A stretch of 6,369 bases of DNA from an uncultured Flavobacteriales bacterium (GTDB lineage: Bacteria > Bacteroidota > Bacteroidia > Flavobacteriales > Schleiferiaceae). Positions 1 to 4,914 of this stretch are shown one piece after another; position 1 is the stretch's first letter; each line of letters begins with the position of its first letter. The position numbers and the translations under genes were made by a program. The notes beneath the pieces were generated by a model, which made no database searches, was not told the DNA's origin, and saw nothing but the letters and a program-made list of their open reading frames with translations. The DNA lies in the NCBI GenBank assembly GCA_903821715.1, contig CAIJMB010000120.1, positions 1 through 6,369 of the forward strand. The letters are read 5' to 3'.

Positions 1-1748
1 GACTGGTAGATCTCTTTGGTGGCCATGTCTTGAATCCACACCATCACGCCGAGGTCGTTGAAGTCTTCAACCGTGTGGGCCACTGCGTGGTCCACTGGCG
101 AGCCTGCGTTGGCCGGAAGCGTGTACGAACCGTTGAACGTGTACGACAGGTTGGTCGCTTGCATCACGCCGTCGGTGAGGTTGGTCAGGGTGGTTCCGTT
201 TTGGTCCGGAACCATCTTTTTCATGACCTGGTAGAACACCGTCTCGCCGTTGGACTTGACGTTTTGGGTCGTCGACTTTTCGTAGATCGCCACCTGAAGC
301 GAAAGCGTCTTTGACGTCGTCACCAGCGGAGTCGTGTTGATCACCATGCTCACATTTTGGGCCGTAGCATCGATCGTGTAGTACCCGTTGAGGTCCATGA
401 ACGACGGAACCGCCTTGAACCCGTTCAAAATGGGCTGGGTGATTTGGCCGGCGTGGCCGTTCCATCCACCGTCGATTTGGGCGTTCGGAACCGAGTTGAC
501 TCCGTAAAGCTGGCGCTTGGCCGCTGCCTCGAGGGTGTAGTAGGGATCGCCGGTTCCGGGCCAGCTCATCTGGTACTTGATGTAGTTGTAGTCTCCGGCC
601 GTTTGGGCGTCCATGAGGTTTTTAAAGGTGGTGTTGGCCGGAGCACAGGGTGCGCAGGTCGACGAGCTGAACACTTCGATGAGCGGACGGCGCACCGCGA
701 TGCTGTTGACCACCACGACCTGCTTGGTCACGGTGTCGTTGCTCGGATCGCTGTCGGCTTGACCGTTGGGGTTTGAGGTCCAAAAGTCTACGGTGTAGGT
801 TCCGACGGCTGTTGGGGTCCAGGCCTGGGGGTGCGTCAGCGACGCCGTGGCCGCAGGAGCTACGTTGAGGGTTGAGACGGTTCCGCTCACAGGTGTACCG
901 CCGTTGACACGGTAGTTCAGGGTGGCGCTCGTGATGGCGTTGCTGCCTCCGTTCAAGAATTCAGCCGTCATGGTAAACGGAGCCTGACCCAGCACCAAGA
1001 AGTCGTCCACGGTTACCTCATTGCCGATGAAGTTGTTGGCGAGCTGCTGGCCCGGAATGAATTCGTAGTAGTGGTTGTCTGCCGCCGTCGCATCGGTTGA
1101 TGCCAAGATGGCCACGCTTGGTGATCCAGCCACCGAGTACGCGGTGGTGCTGTTCACTTGGATTCCGAGCGAAAGGGTGCTGCCGGTGCAGGCGTTGCGC
1201 TGGTCCACAAGGTAGATTTTGTTGGTCGATTCCTCGAGCACGATGGACCAGTAGGTCCAGCAGGTGCTGCCCACTTGTCCGAACGACGAGAACATCACCC
1301 ACTGCTGGCGGTTCGGAGCGGTGCCGAAGGTCTTGGTGACGATGAGGTCGTTGGTTCCGACCGAGGCCAAGCCCCAGATGCACACCGAGTTGTCGGGAAT
1401 GCTTGCGTCAGGCAATACCGCCTTGGTGTATCCCGGAGCCGTCGTGGCGTTGACGTCAAAAGTCAGGATGCCCGAAGTGCTCACTTTGAATTGGGTTACG
1501 GCGCTTCCGTTGAACTGAAAGGTGAACGGAATCGTCTGGGTGGTCGACCACGCTGGAGTAGCCGCAGGAGCTGTTGAAATGGTCGTCCAACTAGTGGCCA
1601 ATCCGCCGCCTACGGGGTATTCGCTATCGGTGTTGATTCCACCAGGGTTGCCATTGGTCGTGCTCGGCAGGTAGTAGTACTGTGCCGAAAGCGGAGCCGC
1701 CGCGAGCAAGAGCGCCGCGACTGCCAGTTTGCGTAGGGTTGTAATCAT
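1..1748 (-). CDS. Secreted Omp28-like protein with thioredoxin-fold CAPC motif (3' end outside window)
   Basis: The frame is open from ATG at 1748 to the left edge: 582 codons with no stop, so the C-terminus is missing. Residues 1-22 form a signal peptide (MITTLRK, a hydrophobic stretch, then PLSA before Gln23). Residues of about 24-240 look like a beta-rich secreted module (IPFTFQFNG, VSTSGILTFD) with Cys123, Cys163 and Cys187. Residues of about 245-348 resemble an Ig/CARDB-like sandwich. From residue 353 the sequence RRPLIEVFSSSTCAPC begins a thioredoxin-like fold: Cys365 and Cys368 form CxxC, and Pro421 in NSVPNAQIDGG fits the cis-proline loop. This order matches Bacteroidota Omp28-related proteins, which are secreted or outer-membrane associated; their exact function is poorly known. 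A type IX secretion sorting domain would be expected past the left edge but cannot be seen. Whether CAPC is redox active is inference. The start is chosen because the signal peptide follows it directly. Confidence 0.85.
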   Translation of the reverse strand, partial: MITTLRKLAVAALLLAAAPLSAQYYYLPSTTNGNPGGINTDSEYPVGGGLATSWTTISTAPAATPAWSTTQTIPFTFQFNGSAVTQFKVSTSGILTFDVNATTAPGYTKAVLPDASIPDNSVCIWGLASVGTNDLIVTKTFGTAPNRQQWVMFSSFGQVGSTCWTYWSIVLEESTNKIYLVDQRNACTGSTLSLGIQVNSTTAYSVAGSPSVAILASTDATAADNHYYEFIPGQQLANNFIGNEVTVDDFLVLGQAPFTMTAEFLNGGSNAITSATLNYRVNGGTPVSGTVSTLNVAPAATASLTHPQAWTPTAVGTYTVDFWTSNPNGQADSDPSNDTVTKQVVVVNSIAVRRPLIEVFSSSTCAPCAPANTTFKNLMDAQTAGDYNYIKYQMSWPGTGDPYYTLEAAAKRQLYGVNSVPNAQIDGGWNGHAGQITQPILNGFKAVPSFMDLNGYYTIDATAQNVSMVINTTPLVTTSKTLSLQVAIYEKSTTQNVKSNGETVFYQVMKKMVPDQNGTTLTNLTDGVMQATNLSYTFNGSYTLPANAGSPVDHAVAHTVEDFNDLGVMVWIQDMATKEIYQ

Positions 1749-1775
1749 AAGAATGTGTGTGCGTTAAGAGGTGAG

Positions 1776-1782
1776 CAAAATA
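1776..1782 (-). promoter_or_regulatory. Weak candidate -7 box for the Omp28-like gene
   Basis: Read on the minus strand the bases are TATTTTG, one T short of the Bacteroidota -7 consensus TAnnTTTG. It lies 27 bases upstream of the ATG at 1748, which would give a leader of about 20 nt. No TTG sits at the usual distance upstream, so this is a weak call. Confidence 0.25.
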
Positions 1783-1939
1783 CAACAAGTTTCGCCTAGC
1801 TGAGATTGGCAAGGTTCGCAAGATTAGCTCGTTGGCTTTTTGCGCTACGCGCTAGGGCCGCGTCGCAATTCAGTTTTTCTCAAACGGATTTTTGACGTAA
1901 CAGACTGATATATAATAATATAGCCGCTTCGAGATTTTA

Positions 1940-1971
1940 GAAAAAAAGTAAAATCCGGTTATAACCGAACG
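1940..1971 (-). terminator. Conserved 32-bp core of repeat A: hairpin plus T-rich run, possible terminator
   Basis: On the minus strand the core reads as a short hairpin, TTCGGT-TATA-ACCGGA (positions 1969 to 1954, six pairs with one G-T), followed by a T-rich run TTTTACTTTTTTTC down to 1940. That is the shape of a weak rho-independent terminator, 122 nt after the stop of the parvulin gene. The central CGGTTATAACCG (1956-1967) is a perfect 12-bp DNA palindrome, so a protein-binding site is an equally valid reading. It is identical to 4712-4743 in copy B. Confidence 0.4.
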
Positions 1972-2056
1972 CTTCGCGGCCTTGCCGCTCCGCCGGTTAC
2001 TGGTTTCTGGTTCACAGTTTTATCGCCTCTAGCAGCGAGTAACCAGAAGCTGACAA

Positions 2057-2068
2057 GTAACTAGTTAC
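2057..2068. repeat. Perfect 12-bp palindrome in repeat A
   Basis: GTAACTAGTTAC is its own reverse complement. It overlaps the 12-bp block shared with copy B but is not palindromic there, so it may be chance or a copy-specific change. Nearby, TTCTGGTT (2005-2012) can pair with AACCAGAA (2041-2048), and GGTTACT (1995-2001) can pair with AGTAACC (2038-2044). These give alternative stems just downstream of the parvulin gene. Confidence 0.5.
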
Positions 2069-2092
2069 AAGCAGCCAACGAGTTTACGAGTC

Positions 2093-3985
2093 CTACAGCG
2101 CCCCCAGCATCTCAAGCGGGAACTGCGTGGCGAGTTCCTTCATCCACTCGGATTCGAGGTGCTTTTGGTAGTCGGCGATGACTTGGCCGCGGCACTCGCT
2201 GAGTTCCTTGGGGCCGGCGGGGATGCGCTCGGAGGCGATGAGGACGAACCAGGTTCCGTTTTGTTCAAAGGCGCCTTTGACCTTGTCGGGGCCAGTGAAT
2301 TGGCCGAGCATGGCTTGGCGGGCGTTTTTGCCTTCGGTTCCGAGGGCCAGTTTTTCGGCGTCGGTCACGCTCACGACTTCAGACTTGACGTTCAGGACCT
2401 TTTGGATTTTGGCCACGGGGACACCTTGACGGGCCAAATCGGCCGCTTTTTTGAGGGATTTGGCGTCGGTTCCGCTCAGCACAGAACCCGTAATGCGCTC
2501 GGGCCACTGGTAGTTGGCGCGGTGGTCGGCAAAGAATGACTTGAGTCCGAGGGTGTCCATTGCGGCCTTATCCCAAACCTTTTCGCGGGTGAGTTCAAAC
2601 ACGAGGATGCCCTCGCGGTACTCCTGGGCGAGGTAGCGAAACTCGGAGTTAACCACCGGAAGTTGGCGCTCCGCTTCAGCCAGCATTAGCTCAGTCACGA
2701 CCTCTTGAAAGCGCGCGTAGGCCACATTTTGGGCCACGGTGGGCTCGGAATCTTTTTTGAGCTTTGCCAGCACCGCGGTACCGGTCACGGCCTCAGCGCC
2801 GTCGTAGGTCGCGAGCTGCAGCTTGGCCGCCTTGCTCACTCCCTTGCCCTTTTCGAGGGCGACGAGGAGCTTCTCGAGGTTCTTTTCGTTGAGGTCAAAG
2901 CGGTATTCGCGCTTGAGGCGGTCGACGTAGGCCTTTTGTGAGGCGTTCGAGCGCTCGTCGCGGCGGATTTTTTGGGCGAGCTGGCGCTCGGCCTCCTGGC
3001 GACCGGGGAGCGGATTGCGACCCACACGCTGCACGATGTGCCATCCGAGTTTGGTTTTGAACGGGGCGGAATAGGTTCCGTCGTCAGTAAGCGAGAAGGC
3101 CGCGTCCTCGAACTCGGGCAGCATTTGGTTGATTCCGAACGGAGCCAAACGGCCGCCCTGCTTGGCCGTGGTGGGGTCCTCGCTGTACTTCATCGCGGCA
3201 GCGGCAAAGGGCTCGCCAGCCTGAATCTTGGCGTAGACCTCGTCGATTTGCTGCTTGGCCTCGGGGTTGGGTTCGGATTCCGTGTCAAGAATAAGAATGT
3301 GCGCCGCCTGCATGGTGTGGCGCGCCGGACGCTTGCCCGTCACGCGAATGAGGTGGTAGCCAAACTGGGTGCGGATCGGGCCCACAACCTGACCCTCAGG
3401 GGCCGTGTACACCGCCGACTCAAAGGGGTAAACCATGCCAAAGACGGTGAACCAGCCCAAATCGCCTCCGCGCTCGGCGCTGTAGGTGTCGGTGCTCAAG
3501 GCCGCGAGCTGGGTAAATGGCTCGCCACGGTCGAGGCGGTCCTTGATGCCCATAATTTGCTTGTAGGCCCGCAGGGTGTCGCTCGGAAGCGCATTCTCAG
3601 CACAGTCCACCATGATGTGGCTGGCGCGCATGTCCCACTGCATGCGCTCGTAGGCCTCCTGAACGAGGCGCTCGTCGACGTTTTTGTCGGTCAAGTAGGG
3701 CTTGAGCAGCTGCTTGTAGTAGCCGTTGTATTCGTTGACAAACGACGGCATGGTGTCGCGGCCCATGGCCTCTGCCGCAGCCACTTTGCGCTTGAACTGC
3801 ACGTAGAGGTCGAGGTATTCGGACTCCGTTTTGGGGTCAATATTCGCCCCAACGTCCTTGTTTTTGCCGTAGACGTACTGGAATTCCGCCCTAGAAACCG
3901 TCTTCGTGCCTACGCGAAAAAGTTCTTGGGCGACGCCGGCAACCGGAAGCGCCGCAGCAGCTAAAATCAGAAGGAGTTTTTTCAT
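2093..3985 (-). CDS. Exported SurA/PpiC-type parvulin peptidyl-prolyl isomerase, 630 aa
   Basis: Probably a periplasmic chaperone and prolyl isomerase assisting folding of secreted and outer-membrane proteins. Residues 1-19 are a signal peptide (MKKLLLILAAAALPVAGVA). An N-terminal helical chaperone-like region is followed by parvulin domain 1 at about 119-217 (ASHIMV with His123, GGDLGWF, Met184, Phe188, GYHLIRV with His211) and parvulin domain 2 at about 226-322 (AAHILI with His229, GGRLAPF, Met288, Phe292, GWHIVQRV with His316). Both domains keep the usual active-site residues. Residues of about 496-590 look like a third, degenerate parvulin module, followed by a helical tail. The protein is longer than E. 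coli SurA (about 430 residues) but of a size seen for Bacteroidota PpiC proteins. The start is fixed by the signal peptide and has no Shine-Dalgarno sequence. It is divergent from the NlpC/P60 gene. Client proteins cannot be inferred. Confidence 0.93.
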   Translation of the reverse strand: MKKLLLILAAAALPVAGVAQELFRVGTKTVSRAEFQYVYGKNKDVGANIDPKTESEYLDLYVQFKRKVAAAEAMGRDTMPSFVNEYNGYYKQLLKPYLTDKNVDERLVQEAYERMQWDMRASHIMVDCAENALPSDTLRAYKQIMGIKDRLDRGEPFTQLAALSTDTYSAERGGDLGWFTVFGMVYPFESAVYTAPEGQVVGPIRTQFGYHLIRVTGKRPARHTMQAAHILILDTESEPNPEAKQQIDEVYAKIQAGEPFAAAAMKYSEDPTTAKQGGRLAPFGINQMLPEFEDAAFSLTDDGTYSAPFKTKLGWHIVQRVGRNPLPGRQEAERQLAQKIRRDERSNASQKAYVDRLKREYRFDLNEKNLEKLLVALEKGKGVSKAAKLQLATYDGAEAVTGTAVLAKLKKDSEPTVAQNVAYARFQEVVTELMLAEAERQLPVVNSEFRYLAQEYREGILVFELTREKVWDKAAMDTLGLKSFFADHRANYQWPERITGSVLSGTDAKSLKKAADLARQGVPVAKIQKVLNVKSEVVSVTDAEKLALGTEGKNARQAMLGQFTGPDKVKGAFEQNGTWFVLIASERIPAGPKELSECRGQVIADYQKHLESEWMKELATQFPLEMLGAL

Positions 3986-3992
3986 AACCCGG

Positions 3993-4000
3993 CGAATTTA
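3993..4000 (-). promoter_or_regulatory. Candidate -7 box of the parvulin gene
   Basis: The minus strand reads TAAATTCG, one mismatch from TAnnTTTG. It ends 7 bases before the ATG at 3985, so the transcript would have almost no leader. Twenty bases upstream lies TTC, one mismatch from the -33 TTG. It faces away from the NlpC/P60 promoter, and the two upstream elements interleave at 4012-4023. Confidence 0.35.
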
Positions 4001-4011
4001 CGGCACAGGTC

Positions 4012-4043
4012 TTGCCCTCGGAAGCCGAAAATCCCTAAGTTTG
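4012..4043 (+). promoter_or_regulatory. Bacteroidota-type promoter of the NlpC/P60 gene
   Basis: TTG at 4012-4014, a 21-base spacer and TAAGTTTG at 4036-4043 fit the known Bacteroidota pattern TTG-N17-23-TAnnTTTG exactly. The box ends 9 bases before the ATG at 4053, so transcription should start within a few bases of the start codon. This supports 4053 as the true start and argues against a longer reading beginning upstream. Confidence 0.65.
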
Positions 4044-4052
4044 GCTCCCCCG

Positions 4053-4514
4053 ATGAAAACCTGGCTGTTAATCCTACTCTGTGCGCTGGCCCCAATGGCC
4101 CAGGCCGCGACCGACACCGTGGCGTGGTCGGACCTCGAGTCACGCTACCGCGACGTGCTGGGCCACACTTACCGCGCCGGAGGCCAAAATCCCGGCGGCT
4201 TCGACTGCTCGGGCCTGCAAAAGCACCTTTTTCGCTCCTTTGGCTACACCATGCCCGCCAGCAGCTCGTCCTACGCCAATTGGGGCCAATCCATTTCGCG
4301 CGACAGCATTCGCGTCGGCGACTTCCTTCTCTTTGCTGGGCGCGGAGCCGGCAGCATCGGCCACGTCGGCCTCTGCGTCGGCGTCGAGGACGGCAAAATC
4401 CTCATGCTCCACTCGGCCACCCACAGCGGAGTCCTCATCGAAAACTGGGTCGGACAACCCTACTACGAACGCCGGTACGTGGGGGCGCGGCGTAAAATTC
4501 AGTTTAGCTTCTAG
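4053..4514 (+). CDS. Exported NlpC/P60 peptidoglycan endopeptidase, 153 aa
   Basis: A cell-wall hydrolase. NlpC/P60 enzymes are cysteine peptidases that typically cut the D-Glu-diaminopimelate bond in peptidoglycan stem peptides. Residues 1-18 are a signal peptide (MKTWLLILLCALAPMAQA). The rest is one catalytic domain: YRAGGQNPGGFDCSG carries the nucleophile Cys52, IGHVGLCVG carries His104, and MLHSAT carries His120 as the likely third residue. RVGDFLLF before the first His is also typical. There is no SH3b, LysM or other wall-binding domain, so this is a minimal form. The same frame is open upstream to an ATG at 3906, but that extension runs antisense through the parvulin start, and the signal peptide plus TAAGTTTG box place the start at 4053. 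The sequence after the TAG at 4512-4514 enters the GTTAGCTC array at once. Confidence 0.93.
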   Translation: MKTWLLILLCALAPMAQAATDTVAWSDLESRYRDVLGHTYRAGGQNPGGFDCSGLQKHLFRSFGYTMPASSSSYANWGQSISRDSIRVGDFLLFAGRGAGSIGHVGLCVGVEDGKILMLHSATHSGVLIENWVGQPYYERRYVGARRKIQFSF

Positions 4515-4518
4515 CGAG

Positions 4519-4615
4519 GTTAGCTCGTTGGTTTGTTAGCAAGGGTGGCTCGTTGGCTCGTTGGCTTGTTAGCTCGTTAGCCCGCTGGCTCGTTAGCTCG
4601 TTAGCTCGTTAGCTT
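4519..4615 (+). repeat. Tandem array of an 8-bp unit, GTTAGCTC
   Basis: About twelve consecutive copies of GTTRGCTY start five bases after the NlpC/P60 stop. Exact GTTAGCTC units are at 4519, 4568, 4592 and 4600; variants include GTTGGCTC (4552), GTTGGCTT (4560), GTTAGCCC (4576) and GCTGGCTC (4584), with one 9-base interruption at 4543-4551. The motif recurs inverted at 4860-4873 and once or twice in copy A. The unit is not a multiple of three and encodes nothing; it looks like a slippage-prone non-coding microsatellite. Confidence 0.9.
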
Positions 4616-4896
4616 GTAGTAGCTGGTTTCTAGTTACTTGTGCCCATCAGTGACGATTCCCAAGCACCAGAAATAAGAAACAACGCACCGAAGTCGCGCA
4701 GCGCAGCAATCCGTTCGGTTATAACCGGATTTTACTTTTTTTCAAAAATCCGGAATCAGGTAAACGTCACTTTTTCAGACACTTAATCAAAAATTCCGTT
4801 TAGAAAACAGCGGCGAAGCAGCTTTAGCCGCGAAGCGGCACTAGAGCGCAGCGCAAAAAGCTAACGAGCTAACCTTGCCACCCTCGCCACCCTTGC
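4539..4896 (+). repeat. Intergenic repeat element, copy B
   Basis: This is the counterpart of copy A and occupies most of the gene-free gap 4515-4914. The shared blocks are 4630-4641, 4712-4743, 4787-4802 and 4851-4872; the span from first to last block is 243 bp here and 241 bp in copy A. The outer parts are inverted repeats in the same order: GCAAGGGTGGC at 4539-4549 against 4886-4896, and GTTAGCTCGTTAGC at 4568-4581 against 4860-4873. Terminal inverted repeats with no coding capacity resemble a non-autonomous element, but target-site duplications were not recognised. Inside, GCCGC-GAA-GCGGC at 4827-4839 can form a short hairpin. No gene is seen in this gap. Confidence 0.8.
4712..4753 (+). 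terminator. Conserved core of repeat B: palindrome, T-run and an overlapping second hairpin
   Basis: TTCGGT-TATA-ACCGGA (4714-4729) is followed by TTTTACTTTTTTTC (4730-4743), a terminator-like shape 198 nt after the NlpC/P60 stop. A second, stronger stem pairs CCGGATTTT (4725-4733) with AAAATCCGG (4745-4753) around an 11-base loop. The two stems share CCGGA, so only one can form at a time. In copy A the second stem is weaker (GATTTT with AAAATC). The first 32 bases are identical in both copies. Confidence 0.4.
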
Positions 4897-4898
4897 CA
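4872..4898 (+). repeat. Three tandem copies of a 9-bp unit
   Basis: ACCTTGCCA, CCCTCGCCA and CCCTTGCCA follow each other directly, just before the -7 box of the dehydrogenase gene. Copy A has two related units at the equivalent place (minus strand ATCTTGCGA, ACCTTGCCA), so the copy number differs between the elements. Confidence 0.7.
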
Positions 4899-4902
4899 AC
4901 TG

Positions 4903-4910
4903 TACCTTTG
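4903..4910 (+). promoter_or_regulatory. -7 box TACCTTTG of the dehydrogenase-peptidase gene
   Basis: An exact match to TAnnTTTG, ending only four bases before the ATG at 4915. Transcription would be expected to begin at or very near the start codon, giving a leaderless mRNA. No TTG stands at the usual 17-23 base distance: the nearest are 7 bases (4893-4895) and 25 bases (4875-4877) upstream. Confidence 0.5.
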
Positions 4911-4914
4911 AAGC

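Larger units (their letters stand above)
1824..2082 (-). repeat. Intergenic repeat element, copy A
   Basis: This fills most of the gene-free gap 1749-2092 between the parvulin gene and the Omp28-like gene. Four blocks match copy B (4539-4896) in the same order when both are read in the direction of the flanking genes: 2053-2064 with 4630-4641 (12 of 12, CTAGTTACTTGT), 1940-1971 with 4712-4743 (32 of 32), 1881-1895 with 4787-4802 (one indel and one substitution), and 1824-1845 with 4851-4872 (21 of 22). The last two blocks are separated from the 32-bp core by nearly equal distances in both copies. The copy is bounded by the inverted 9-mers CTCGTTGGC at 1828-1836 and GCCAACGAG at 2074-2082. No reading frame of note lies inside. 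Whether it is a dispersed mobile repeat or a conserved regulatory region is not settled by two copies. Confidence 0.8.

Noticed and set aside
1624..1821. 65-codon minus-strand frame spanning the Omp28-like start
   Set aside because: It is out of frame with the long gene, shows no motif, and includes promoter and repeat sequence.
2972..3964. Long plus-strand open frame (330 codons) opposite the parvulin gene
   Set aside because: It is antisense to a protein with clear domains, has no recognisable motif, and arises from GC-rich codon use leaving few stops on the opposite strand.
3906..4052. N-terminal extension of the NlpC/P60 frame
   Set aside because: It overlaps the parvulin start antisense, would bury the signal peptide internally, and contains the promoter box TAAGTTTG.
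4053..4106. NlpC/P60 protein as a lipoprotein
   Set aside because: Cys10 lies inside the hydrophobic core after Leu-Leu and does not fit a lipobox; the signal peptide ends with AQA instead.
4519..4615. CRISPR-like array
   Set aside because: The unit is 8 bp and directly abutting, with no spacers; this is a microsatellite.
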